Assembly: GCA_032433765.1 (NCBI GenBank)
Contig: JAVIAB010000139.1
Coordinates: 45,089,190-45,153,189, forward strand
Reading direction: 5' to 3'
From: Megaustenia siamemsis
Taxonomy: Eukaryota > Mollusca > Gastropoda > Stylommatophora > Ariophantidae
DNA length: 64,000 nt
The stretch's first letter is position 1. Each line of letters starts with the position of its first letter. The position numbers and the translations under genes are program-made. The notes under the pieces were generated by a model, which was not told the origin of the DNA, ran no database searches, and saw only the letters and a program-made list of their open reading frames with translations. Of this stretch, positions 47,826-58,935 are shown piece by piece.

Positions 47826-49295
47826 AAGGAGCAGTGCAGCACATCCCCTATGTCAACGAAATAGATACTCGCTATAGCCAGTAAGTATATTGTTATATCG
47901 GATTTTCTGCTGAGCTGGTAGTTTCTTTCAATTTTTTTTCCCATTGCTGGTGACAAATCTGTTGGGTGTTCATAAGCTTTACTGTTACTGATTAAAATAG
48001 TTTTCATTCTTTCGTTCGCAACTTTGCAGGAAAATGCAGTAAATGGAATCCACTAATAACAGCCATTTTGTGCAGCGAACAGATTAGAAAGTGTTGCTTT
48101 AGATTTAAATCTCCGAGTCTGCACTTACAGTGTTTCTCATTGCCACGGGAATAGAGCAGAGTGTTTGAGAGAAAAGCGAGTTTCTACTCTGTTTGCTTCT
48201 CTGTTTAATAGAGCTATAAGTACGGCTTACATAAATATTTAGAGCTCGTGATATCTCAGACGATGTCGATGAGGACGACGTCATCGTTATTTTCTGGTTG
48301 AGTTGTTTGGATTAAAACAAGTCCTGCTGAAGTGTTGCAACGAGGACACATTTGTATTGATTGTTGACCGTCAAAGGAGGTGTTAATTTGCAGTATTTTT
48401 TGTTGTTGTTGCTGAAATAGTGATGAAGAGTTGTACAAGGTTAACCGCATTCTCTCACACAAGCTCCGACAGATCCAGAGACCAGACAATATCCAGACGA
48501 ATGTGTGTATGGAATGGATACACTGGACGGCCAGAGCTTTCTAGCGTATTGTTAAATCAAAATGGGAATTCAGGACAAAAACATTACATAGACAATAAAG
48601 AAAGGTTGATGTTACGTCCCTGCAGCAGTCACGACATTGTCGGTAGTTCGTTTCCTGGCGGACAATCAATTATTTCAAGCAAATATGGGTACATTACTTT
48701 AAGAGTAATTGAAATTAATTGATGTCGCGCACTGGTAAAGAGTTGCGTGAAAATCGGAGACATAAAACAGACAACAAACGTGGCAAGAATATGAAAGACG
48801 TGAAAACTAAGACACATCAAAATCACAAACTCCCTCTTCATCCAGCTACGCGTTGACGTCTATATGATATAGGACGTCTGTCCTATATGTGGACGAGATT
48901 ACCATTCTATTATAGGACTTCATTCATTATGTTTGTCCTTGAGTAACCTACTATGACATGTCTATTATCTCCCTTGATAATAAACCTATTATTATAACTG
49001 AACTAGTTACTTATCGTATCTACATTCACCGTAAAGCGTTATGGGAAGCTGCAATGCCTCTTCTCCTGGGCCAAGCTTGTCGCACTGGCAATTGCTACTT
49101 CTTGTCACTGAAGAATTTCTATTATATTGTCTCTCCAACTGACCATTTATCTTTATTTGAGCCCTGTAACCATCCCATTTGTCGTTGTAAGCACGCAATG
49201 GTTCGGCTCATCATTGGTCGAGTTTACTTTCATTAATTATTTCTGTACTTTTGGTAATGATAGTAAACAGTAAAGTAGAACGGTTCCTTTCATGC
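47826..49295. other. Anonymous sequence, no gene recognised
   Basis: Several frames of 60 to 100 codons (for example 48420-48722 plus, 48958-49236 plus) lack family motifs. I could not decide whether any is an exon. Confidence 0.4.
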
Positions 49296-49536
49296 ACTTC
49301 TAGTCCTATGGGGAATATGGTGTTAATGATTATATATGTCCATTACCAACGGCACATAATTGGGTGATGTGATCGGTTTAACGGCAAGTCGCCTTACCTT
49401 GCCAGAAAATCCATTGAACAGAGAGACTGTATGAACCTCGAAACTGTGTCGGTCCAGACAAAGAATATTCGATACATCTGCGAATTGAACCCAGATCCTT
49501 CTGTAGAGTCCGCACTAACCACTCATCCACTGAATC
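49296..49536 (-). mobile_element. Diverged tRNA-derived SINE (subfamily 3)
   Basis: On the minus strand a B box (ggatctgggttcaattcg, complement near 49484-49501) is followed by a body and by the shared core (aaaccgatcacatcacccaa, cattaacaccatattcccc). The head and mid-body differ from subfamily 1. The 7-bp repeat ttcatgc at 49289-49295 and 49537-49543 may be the TSD. Confidence 0.75.
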
Positions 49537-49721
49537 TTCATGCTGTGGGTAGCGCCATCAAATTTTTCTGTTATCATTATTCCTCACCATTTTTCTAGTA
49601 ATATTACTTTATTAAAAAACTAAATAACCAAATCTTAGTAGTTCTACTTTCCTCTCTTGGACTTCGAGATCTTGATTGGCATTGGACCCAGATAAGTAAC
49701 GGGATATACCAATCGTCTCTT

Positions 49722-49986
49722 TTCATTTAGGCAGCGCTTGTTGGACACCATATAGATGGCGCTTGTTGGACACCATTTAGATGGCGCTTGTTGGACACCA
49801 TTTAGGTGGCGCTTGTTGGACACCATTTAGGTGGCGCTTGTTGGACACTATTTAGATGGCGCTTTTCGGACACCATATAGATGAGGCTTGTTGGACATTA
49901 TTTAGATGGCGCTTGTTGGACATTATTTAGATGGCACTTGTTGGACACCATTTAGATGGCGCTTGTTGGACACCATTTAGTTGGCT
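49722..49986. repeat. 25-bp minisatellite, about 10.5 units
   Basis: The unit is atggcgcttgttggacacca plus tttag. Variants include gcgcttttcgg and attattt. Confidence 0.95.
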
Positions 49987-50494
49987 TACTGCATCATGTA
50001 TTTTAATTTTTATCGCGTTTTTCCGTCACTTTAGGAAACATGAGATCATTGATCTCTGCGATCTGCTTAAGATTAGCACAACTGATATAGATGTAAAGTG
50101 AGCCAGGTGATCTACTTATCTTCATAGCTTCTCTCTCTAATGTGATTATTTTCGAGCTACAGCTTTCAAAAGCATGATAGAGTTTGTTGTTTGATGGTGC
50201 AATTTATCTTCATTTTTACGTATTCAACTTTGATCAATGGCAACAAGCAGTCTATTCCATGCGATATTATATATATTCTTTGTCTGCCTGAGTTCACTTG
50301 GTGTTCTGGGATTATTTAAACTTTAGTACTTGTTTCTGATGTCATTGTGCGTGTTTTCAGGCGTGTGTATTAAATAGCAATGACAAGTGAGCAAAACCAA
50401 GCCGTTCTTTTGTTGATTTCAATACATCCGTTATTCCACTGTTTGTTCCCACCAAATTTTGGAACATGTAAAACTATGTGTTATTCGTCATTTG
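49987..50494. other. Anonymous sequence, no gene recognised
   Basis: About 500 bp of unique AT-rich sequence. Confidence 0.45.
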
Positions 50495-50880
50495 CTCTTG
50501 CATATCTTATTTTATTTATATAATTCAAAATTCTTTCCCGTCTTCTTCTTCTCTTTCATCGTCTAATAAAAAGAGGTTGTTTGGGCACTGGTCACAGACT
50601 TCGTCAACCTTCTCCATATTTGTCTCTATCTTCAGGCATTCTTTGGGACTCTGCGAAGTCGCAATCTGTCCATTCTTTGATGGCATTTTCCCATCTCTTT
50701 CACTGCTTTCACAGTTCTTTGCTGATGGTCTTTGCTAGGCCTGACGATCGAGATAATCATTTGGCCAAACCATTTCTTTTTGCTCTTCTTCACAATAGCC
50801 AAAATATCATCATCTACTATCTTGCTTCCATGTACTCTATAACTTGTCTTTGCAGTCTATAAATGTCCTCCTTTAAATCC
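50495..50880 (-). mobile_element. LINE 3-prime remnant (family D), antisense
   Basis: The minus strand reads VHGSKIVDDDILAIVKKSKK and KKWFGQMI (50760-50840), then in another frame EWTDCDFAESQRMPEDRDKY (near 50622-50690). The second piece resembles the EWTG...A...DR.W motif at the C-terminus of some LINE ORF2 proteins. One frameshift separates the pieces. This family differs from LINE-A, B and C. Confidence 0.55.
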
Positions 50881-51017
50881 AAACTTAATTTTACCCAGCT
50901 CTAGTTCTGTGACACTCTACTTCATGTTTCTCCAGTAACGGTTCTCAGGAACTAAAGCCGGTCTTGAGAGGTTGGGACTCTAGATTGTTGTATTTGTTGA
51001 CCTTCATCTAAAAGAAA

Positions 51018-51300
51018 GCCTTAATGGCCGAGTACATAGCGTGCTCGCCTACTGACTTGATGGTTCCTGCCTTAATTTTAAGAAATGGTGAGTTTTTTTT
51101 ACGAGTCTGTTGGCTTCGGGGTTTGCCACGCCTCTGAAAATGGCTACAAAATATTTGTTTTTTGAAAAGTAGGACATCCTGACTTGATACCGACCACATC
51201 ACTCATAAAATGTACTGTTGGTCATGGAAAAATATGGGCTCTAACTCCGTGTTCCCCACTTTGAGGTGTCAAAGAATTCCCCTTACCCAAACTTTGCTTT
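51018..51300 (+). mobile_element. Diverged SINE (subfamily 4)
   Basis: A tRNA-like start (ggccgagtacatagcgtgct) is followed by a body and then by the shared core (gataccgaccacatcactca, aaaatgtactgttggtcatg, ctctaactccgtgttcccc). The B box is not recognisable and no clean TSD was found. Confidence 0.65.
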
Positions 51301-51465
51301 TAGCAGCGTCATCATAATACACGGACATTACTTACTATATTACTTATTACTGTTATATTAATAATTAGCGCTACATTCTCTTTCTTGATTACACACGAAG
51401 ATCTCTCCACCAGTGATGATATGTGAAGTGATACATGATCGGTGGTTAATATCAATTCCGATAAA
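51301..51465. other. Short anonymous stretch
   Basis: Nothing recognised. Confidence 0.4.
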
Positions 51466-51652
51466 AACTATCTTTACGACACATAGTACCATTGCTGGTG
51501 TATGTCGGGGGGCAACGATAGAACCAGAGGGATAAAGGCCGCTTGGTCAAGCAGTCACCACGACGTGTGCGACTCAGGATTTTTATTTCACCTCCGATAT
51601 AAAATATCCTTTCTGTCCACCACGGGCTTCGAACACCGTACGCCGGCTTTTC
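51466..51652 (-). mobile_element. Dispersed element S, copy 1 (possible tRNA-like SINE)
   Basis: The segment is closely similar to 58594-58787 in the same orientation (shared blocks accagagggataaaggccgc, ccacgacgtgtg, tttttatttcacc). On the minus strand gtgttcgaagcccg near the right end could be a B box, which is why the minus strand is given. No other feature of a known family is visible. Confidence 0.7.
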
Positions 51653-51999
51653 AGCTAGCGGAACAGTGGTTTTAGACGCACGATCAATTCCGATGGTTGT
51701 AGGAATTTCAATGCCTTAAATTCAGTCCGGGCACCGGGTTTATAGCTAGCTTTTTTCAAGTTTCACGTGTGTAAACAATAACAAGGGGACTGCGTTTTCA
51801 AAGCTCGTCTCCGATAGAATTAAGTATTCAATGCCATATATCTTGACGTCAGAGGTAAAAATAAACAACTCTATTGATCCACGTGAGCTTCAAATCCGGT
51901 ATATTTTTTTTTAGTTTGAAATGAAAAATCTTACATCATCGCTACCACTACTTACTCCCCTAATCTAAATGGAGTCAAAAGGATGTTAACTGAAGAATC
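51653..51999. other. Anonymous sequence, no gene recognised
   Basis: About 350 bp of unique sequence. Confidence 0.4.
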
Positions 52000-52489
52000 G
52001 AACTATCAGATATTGTTAACATGCTGTGGGATACCAGGAAATTGAACTACCCGTAGGTAATGTTAACATATTGTGGGATACCAGAGAATAAAAAGGCAGA
52101 CTTTACTAAAGGGCATGACAGATTTAGCACACAGATAATGAAACCCTATACGCATATAGAAAGACCGATACAGTCCATCAAAATAGAACAGAGCCATCTC
52201 AATGATGACCACCATACACATGACCGACTATACAAATTATTATCATCAGGCCTGTAACGGATCATAACAAACTGAAAAAAACATATGCATAAACACCAGC
52301 TGTTAAATAGACAACAGAGCACAAGTACATTAAATGATTAAACTGCTGAACATAGAACTACAGTATTGCCCCGTAACAGTGAACTCCCAAGAAAGATATT
52401 TTGTGACAACACTTGCTAAGACAATCAAAGGTATATGGAGCTATAGACAAGTCTCAAACAGATGTCACATTTACCACAAGTCTGCTGGT
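52000..52489 (+). mobile_element. RNase H LINE 3-prime remnant, left of a LINE-A insertion
   Basis: A plus frame from 52060 reads LTYCGIPENKKADFTKGHD, matching the C-terminal RNase H signature (C-G-I-P-x-N-x-K-A-D) of the LINE at 23640. About 400 bp downstream a frame reads NRCHIYHKSAG just before the LINE-A junction at 52489/52490, the place where the family has its Cys/His tail. A local duplication of about 30 bp (gttaacatgctgtgggatac at 52015 and a variant at 52061) precedes it. Fully degenerate. Confidence 0.6.
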
Positions 52490-53055
52490 TATCATCATCA
52501 TCAACATGTGCCATACCAGTTGGCGTAGGCGATCATGTCCTTCCACAAGCTTCTATCTACAGTGCATCGTATCGTGTTGTTGGCCGTTTTACACGACATG
52601 ACATCAAGCTATCCAGTATTTTCTATCTTTGTCGTCCGCGATCTCTTTTTCCTTTTATTTTGCAGGTTGTAACCAATTATTCCAACTTTCCTCTTCTCAT
52701 GATGTGCCCGAAAAATGTTGATTGTTTCTTTCTGATGTTTTTAGGAGCTCCCTTTATGTGTTGGCCTTTTGAGAATTTCCTCATTGGTCTTTTTAGCTGT
52801 CCATTGAATTTTCAACATTCTTCTGAGAAATCCCATCTCTGTGTCCTCTAATCGTCTTTTCATGTGTTTGTCTACTGTCCATGATTCGCTTCCATAGGTC
52901 AGAATTGGTTCTATATAGCAACGATGAACTCTTTTTCTCATTTCTATTGACATAGATTTGTTGCATAAGATATTTTTCATTTTCTGAAATGTATTTTGGC
53001 CTGAGCTATTCTGCTTTTTATTTCTGTGGTGCATCTTCCATCTGATGTTATTATA
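52490..53055 (-). mobile_element. LINE-A 3-prime fragment with TGATGA tail, copy 3, perfect 9-bp TSD
   Basis: The minus strand reads YIEPILTYGSESWTVDKHMK (near 52866-52925), FLRRMLKIQWTAKKTNEEIL (near 52770-52830) and a basic tail, ending in the tga repeat at 52490-52502. It is bounded by tctgctggt at 52481-52489 and 53056-53064 without mismatch. The 115-codon frame at 52741-53088 is the best preserved C-terminal piece of the family here. Confidence 0.92.
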
Positions 53056-53064
53056 TCTGCTGGT

Positions 53065-53357
53065 ACTTGCACCGACATTTGAGCACAAGAAAATGAGAAA
53101 TAGAATGTTAGCCTAGGCAATGTTATCGCTTGTGTACTCTTACCGATGTTGTTGTAAACCTACAAGTGCTCTTACCGCAATGTTTCAACTGAACAAACTC
53201 GTTCAGCCATTGCGACCTTCGGTTAAATGATAAAAAGTGAATTGTAATTACCACGACAATAACGTCTACTAACAACAGTTGAGCGCATATATTGATGTGA
53301 CGCTTGCATTGTCGTCATGACATGTTGCATGTAACATACCTTGTTATGTTTTAGAAC
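53065..53357. other. Short anonymous stretch
   Basis: Nothing recognised. Confidence 0.4.
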
Positions 53358-53847
53358 TGTTACCGATAATTATGTTTACTGTTACTGACAATTATGTTTA
53401 CTGTTACTGACAATTATGTTTAATGTTACTGACAATTAGGTTTACCGTCACTGACAATTATGTTTGTTTACCATTACTTACAATTAAATTTACTGTTACT
53501 GATAATTATGTTTACTGTTACTGACAATTATATTTACTGTTACTGATAATTATGTTTACTGTTACTGGCAATTATGTTTACTGTTACTGATAATTATGTT
53601 TACTGCTACAGGCAATTATGTTTAATGCTACTGATAATTATGTTTACTGCTACAGATAATTATGTTTACTGTTACTGATAATTATGTTTACTGTTACTGA
53701 TAATTATGTTTACTGCTACTGATAATTATGTTTACTGTTACTGATAATTATGTTTACTGCTACTGATAATTATGTTTACTGTTAATGATGATTATGCTTA
53801 CTGCTACTGGCAATTATGTTTACTGTTAACGACAACTATGTTTACAG
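53358..53847. repeat. 22-bp minisatellite, about 22 units
   Basis: The unit is ctgataattatgtttactgt plus ta, with gacaatta and ctac variants. It is not related to the 22-bp array at 10449. Confidence 0.96.
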
Positions 53848-53968
53848 AATTTGCGGACCATCGCTAGATACAAATATTCGTGGTATTCAGGAGAGCACTT
53901 AGCCTTCCTCAGGTAGGCAGAAAGAAGCCAGCCTCCAAATTATGTATCATTTACTATAAAGCCTTCAT

Positions 53969-54356
53969 GGGAGCCGCGATAGCTCAGTGGTTAGTGAACT
54001 GGACTACAAACGACAAGAGGTAAGGTTCGATCCCAACCGACGGCTTCCGGGTTCACTCAGTCTTAAATGCGTAGCGTATTTTTTTTGTAGGAAAGTAAGC
54101 GGCACGGACGTAATACCGACCACATTACCCCAAAAATCATATGCTGAAGGTCTGTAAAATTTATGGTCACTAGCACCATATTAAGCAGTGATCTCTGCAA
54201 TATGTGCCATTTTTGCACGCAAGGTTTCTGTTTTTTGAGATTGTGGTTCTACCCTATGTGCCGTCTTCGGCTCGAAAGGACGATAGATAGATAGAACACC
54301 ATATTCCCTATACGCCACTTGGCGTGACGAGGGCTCTTTACTTTACTTTTTTTTAA
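53969..54356 (+). mobile_element. SINE subfamily 1 with 13-bp TSD, interrupted by a nested insertion
   Basis: The copy has a good A box (gatagctcagtggttagtg), B box (ggttcgatccc) and body. It is cut inside the core at caccatatt by a 114-bp insertion and resumes with caccatattccctatacgcc and the tail. The outer duplication ataaagccttcat is perfect (53956-53968 and 54357-54369). Confidence 0.97.
54183..54296 (+). mobile_element. 114-bp element nested in the SINE, GATA-repeat end
   Basis: The insert is bounded by caccatatt on both sides (54174-54182 and 54297-54305). It contains gtgccgtcttcggctcgaaa and ends with gatagatagataga. The short duplication and the simple-repeat end suggest a retroposed 3-prime fragment whose tail is (GATA)n. 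No other copy is seen in this window. Confidence 0.85.
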
Positions 54357-54649
54357 ATAAAGCCTTCATTCTGCTCCTATATATAGCGTGTTGTAACTGT
54401 TCATCTGTTTGTTATTGTTTGTATTATGTTCTCTATGGAACAGTTGTCCGAAAATAATGAAAGTTTTATGAATGGTGTTAATTAGTTATAACTTACAGAA
54501 AAAGGTGGGTGTCTATCATTGCGTTGTCTTTATAACTATTTATGTCTACATTGAACATACCAACACAAAAAATAACGAGACAAAACGAACACGCTAGAAT
54601 GCAGTTGTTATCTCAACGCTGTGATACCAATGCCAGACTTTGGCCCTAT

Positions 54650-55345
54650 TTCAAGAACAATAAGAAAATAAAAACTTCATAATGAATGTGTTAGACGCAT
54701 GACAGGAAGCAGCATGAGAGATAAGAATAGAAATGAAGAACTTACAAAAAGCTATATAATTAATTTTCGTAAATTGAATAAATACATTGAATACTTCACA
54801 GTGAGAAAGTTCTCAAAGAGGCCAACACACAAATTGGAGCTCATTAAAAAAAAAACAATCAACATTTTTAGTCACATCATGAGAAGATTAAACTTGGAAT
54901 ACTTGGTTACAACTTGCAAAATAAAAAGAAAAAGAGATCGTGGACCACAAAGATAGAAAATACTGGATAGCTTGGTGTCATGGCATGGAAAACAGTCAAC
55001 AACAGAACTGATACGATGCACTGTAGGTAGAAGATTGTCGAAGGACATGATCGCCTACGCCAACCGGTATGGCACATGATGATGATGATGAATACATAAA
55101 GAGACAACAGACAAAATAATTTGGTCATGTGATAAGACATAAAGATCAAAACACAACATAACAAGCTTTCAAATCACGTTACAAGAAGTCCAAATCCAAG
55201 GATCGACCACAAAAAAGATGGATTGATGGAATATTAGAAACACCAAGGAAACATAACAACAGGAGAATCCTAACAAAAGAGCAAAAGACCGGAAACTATT
55301 CTCCCTCGACGCTGAACGGCAAAGGAGAAGGAAAGAAGTAATCCT
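54650..55345 (+). mobile_element. LINE-B 3-prime fragment, split by LINE-A
   Basis: The left part (54650-54787) reads MTGSSMRDKNRNEELTK, matching the MTG-S-DK-RNEEL stretch in the copies at 58936 and 15110. The right part (55091-55345) reads DRPQKRWIDGILETPRKHN, which follows that stretch in the 58936 copy. The missing junction is filled by LINE-A copy 4. Frames are broken. Confidence 0.85.
54788..55090 (+). mobile_element. LINE-A 3-prime fragment with TGATGA tail, copy 4
   Basis: It reads KRPTHKLELIKKKTINIFSH, then LEYLVTTCKIKRKRDRG and a tail ending in catgatgatgatgatg at 55076-55090. Candidate TSD aatacat at 54781-54787 and 55091-55097. It is the shortest and most 5-prime truncated LINE-A in the window. 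Confidence 0.87.
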
Positions 55346-55417
55346 TAAATAACAGTACAGAATATAGATTAGCAATATATGGAATTTATTCAGTTTACGT
55401 TCACGAAATTTCGTGTA

Positions 55418-55568
55418 AAAAAGTAAAGTAAAGTGCCCCCGTCACGCCAAGTGGCGTATAGGGAAATATGGTGTTAGTGACCCTATATTTACAGACCTTC
55501 AGCACATGATTTTTGGGGTAATGTGGTCGGTATTACGCCCGTGCTGGTTTACTTTCCCAGAAAAAATG
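55418..55568 (-). mobile_element. 5-prime truncated SINE, subfamily 1
   Basis: Only the 3-prime half is present on the minus strand (core with aataccgaccacattacccc and the cacttggcgtgacgg tail with ctttactttac). The 7-bp repeat tcgtgta at 55411-55417 and 55569-55575 is the likely TSD. Confidence 0.88.
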
Positions 55569-55575
55569 TCGTGTA

Positions 55576-57699
55576 CTTGACACAAATGTGAGACTAACTT
55601 CAACATCGTTATTTTACTTTACGTTTTAGCTAGGCAGGCTAAACAATCAGTCTCCTTCTCAAAGGTGATCCATGTCCCTAAAAACATGGCGTTCTAATAG
55701 GTTACTTATAGATAAAGTAAATAGTAAGGTAAAGGTAAAGTACGAGACTTGAATCGGTGTCTTAGCACGCGAGTTTTCAACATGTGTGCACGGCGCCTAT
55801 CCTGAAGTGTTCGGAGATTTCTGGATAGTGTCGCTTCAAGCATCGAAACTCACAATGCGAGGTGGCATTCCTCACCTTCCCACAATCCAGAGCACGACAT
55901 TGGTACCCATTTCTGCCAGCGGCTGGGTCGACCGCGTCGGTACTTTTTTTTGCAACCACGAGCACAATTCACAAACTGCTACCAGCGCAAATCGAACACT
56001 GGTTGTTCTAACGTCGTTAGCCCAGCCTGGTGGTTTTCCCAACTTGGTTATCGCGGGCCTAGTAAATAAGCCTATAGCCTATAGTAAATAACGGTCTGCT
56101 AGCAGTGCAGAGATGATAAATTCTTATCTTAAGCTTATTAGTTAAAGAACCTTAGATAATGTAACAGTCACGTGTATGCTACAATTTTCAGTGAAGGATG
56201 ATTCTACACAAATACAATTCTCGTGATGGTTTCTGAGTCCCTCGGTGGTCCATCTTAAGCAGCTATCTGTTATCGATGTACGGTAACTGTTCAGTTCAGT
56301 AAGCTCGGCATTATAGAGCGACATGATGTTTCGCCAAACTGTCAAGCTGAAAATTCAAGAAGATGATAAAATATGAGTCATGATCCATGTCTGCCCGCAT
56401 TAATCAAGTTAATCGTCCGAAACACTTGCATAGCGGTTCTCTTCTGCTGATCAGATACTCCACTGCAGCTGATAAAATACACTGCCGGCTACAAAGCTCT
56501 ACATAGTTTCATGTTACTTAATGTTCTAACAATTTAATTGTGACTTTAAACAATTATGTATCCTTCTATAGTTTTCCCAATTCAGCCTCGGCTCATATTA
56601 TTTCCTGGAGGAAGATTGCGGCCAAAATTAATCGCTGCCTTATACAAGACATAGAGGAGGAGGGAGAGAGAAAACAAGAGTCCATTCTGGGCAAAGGTAT
56701 CTACAAACAAGGGAGGAGAAGCTATATTTATTAAGAAAACCTTGCTGTAGGGATTTCTAGCTTTCGTGAAGGGTTCTAGATTCACAGGTGAATGTAACAA
56801 TTTGTAAACATTCAGCATTAAAAAAAAAAAACAGCAAGAATATTTCAGCTTTGAGAACAAGACAATGCTTAACAAAGAATCTACGTTTCGATTGAAATAA
56901 ATCAACCGGGACGACAGCAAATAATAGAGAAAACAAATCCTTAAAATTAGAGAATATTTTAAACAGTTGCTTAAGTCGACTTTCTTTATCACGAAACTAC
57001 AAACATAATGAGAGTCATCTAGCAAAAAATAGACGACAGAAGACAGGCTCTAAAACTGATTATGTGTAAAAATGCCTGAAACGAGCGAGTAAGATGTAAA
57101 GAAAGAAACACAAAGTATAATTAAATTTTAAAATTAAAAGAGCTAATGCCACATGTAGCTAAAGAAGCAAAGCGAGCTATGAAGTGGTTCCCCAAAGGAA
57201 TGCGTTCATGCGAGGAGCGAAAGATCGTGAAACTTAGCATCCGCCTCATGCTCATCAAAAAAAAGAATATGTAAAAATCGGTGTTAGAAATAAGTTATTT
57301 TAAAACAAAGCCACACAAACAAACAAAGTCGATCAAAAGATAACTAAAAACCAAAGAAAACAGCGAAGAAAGTAAACGAAGCTACAAGGTATGTAAGACA
57401 CTAAATTAAATAGCACGACAGAAAAGGCAAGCTATAACAGCGAGTAATAACAATGTAACTAAGTAACTTAAGAAAATATACTAAATGATTTAAGTGGCTG
57501 CTGGGCAGAAGGTTTTTGTCTCTGCGCTTCTCCCTGAATCAGGGTTGCTCACTTTGAGTGTTTATGTCATTGGTTTTACATTGACCTTTTCAAACTATCC
57601 TCTCTCTACACGTTTCATGCTTGATTATACAATTATACATTTTAGATTGAAACTTAATTTAGAATTGTGTCTTCAACTTAATCGTTGTCATTAACTATG
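55576..57699. other. Anonymous sequence, GC-richer island at 55780-56060
   Basis: No gene recognised. The sub-region 55780-56060 is visibly richer in G and C than its neighbours and carries overlapping open frames on both strands (101 codons plus at 55786-56091, 62 codons minus at 55777-55965), neither with a motif I know. The rest is AT-rich. Confidence 0.4.
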
Positions 57700-58008
57700 C
57701 CTCGACATGTTTTCTATGCACCTAGATCGGCATGTTTTCTTAGTAAGTAAATCGGCATGTTTTCTATGTAAGTAAATCGGCATGTTTTCTTTGTAAGTAA
57801 ATCGGCATGTTTTCTTTGTTTAAAGAACGAAATGTTTTCTTTTTTTTATAGAACATGTTTTCTTGTTTATATGGCACGTTTTCTTTGCTCATGGATCGCC
57901 TTGTTTTCTTTGTTTATAGAACATGTTTTCTTTGCACATAGATCGGCATGTTTTCTTTGTTTACAGATCATGTTTCCTTTGCACATAGATCGACATATTT
58001 TCCTAGCA
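57700..58008. repeat. 25-bp minisatellite, decaying to the right
   Basis: The motif catgttttct occurs at 57705, 57731, 57756, 57781 and 57806 with aatcggcatgttttctttgt as core unit; further right the units lose regular spacing (to about 58008). Confidence 0.92.
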
Positions 58009-58593
58009 CACATATGCGTATGTATGTATGTATGAGTAATTTGTATTAATATTTGTATGCCTACAGTATGTATATAATATACGCTTGTATGTATGTGTGT
58101 GTGATCTTCAATGAAGAATCTGTCTTCTTTTTTTTATTTTGCTATAACCGTGAATCCTGTTTTGTTTATGGTAATATCGCATTTCATTGTTTTAGTATTT
58201 GTTTCGTACAAATTATTAAAATATTCATAAACTGTGGCTAGCAGTGAGTTTTTAAGATACTCTGTAATTGTTATTAATATTTATATACATGCCATAGGAT
58301 AACCATCAATATTCCATTTGACTGTAATGAGAATAAGAAACTCACAAAACATAAACAAAACCACAAAAACCCAGAAAGTTACAAAGTTATTTACAAATAA
58401 AAATAAATAAATTCACTATCTTCTTGCCCTGTGTCACGCGTGGTCATCATTAAAGGTCGCCACAGTTATCTGCCCTTAGATAAATCACCCAAATCCGTTT
58501 ATAGCAAAGCCATTCTGTCATAGGCCGTTAATCGCCAATTCTTCCAGTGTATTTCATTCTCCTATCTGTGACAAGCTTTTTATATTTAAAAAG
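58009..58593. other. Anonymous sequence with TGTA microsatellite
   Basis: A short (tgta)n tract lies at about 58018-58034 and a second at 58088-58102. No gene recognised. Confidence 0.5.
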
Positions 58594-58787
58594 AAACTAT
58601 CTTTACAACACATATTGCCAATGCTGGTATATGTCGGGGGTCTCAAGGCAGGACCAGAGGGATAAAGGCCGCTTGGTCAAAGCAGTCGCCACGACGTGTG
58701 AGACTCAGCATTTTTATTTCACCCCCGATATAAAAAAAAAAATCTTTTCTGTCTACCGCGGGCTTCGAAAACCGCAAGGCGGCTGCT
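58594..58787 (-). mobile_element. Dispersed element S, copy 2
   Basis: Same segment as 51466-51652, starting at aaactatctttac and ending near aaaaccgcaaggcgg. It has an A-run insertion near 58733. The minus-strand gttttcgaagcccg is the damaged counterpart of the B-box-like sequence. Confidence 0.7.
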
Positions 58788-58935
58788 TTTTATAAGCTTT
58801 TACAAATATTGTTTACTTTTTTTTATATCCTACTGAATACCTTTTAAGCCGAAAACTAAACAAAGTTCACGTAAAATGCAACTATCAGTCTACACGGTTG
58901 AAAAAACAAATAGTACATAGCCTTTAGTCGGAGAA

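Noticed and set aside
46738..47840. Target-site duplication (gagcag) around element R copy B
   Set aside because: Only six bases match and they are not adjacent to the homology ends; copy A has no counterpart.
48420..48722. 100-codon plus-strand frame as a host exon
   Set aside because: No recognisable domain, and frames of similar length occur nearby on the other strand; a translated search and RNA data would be needed.
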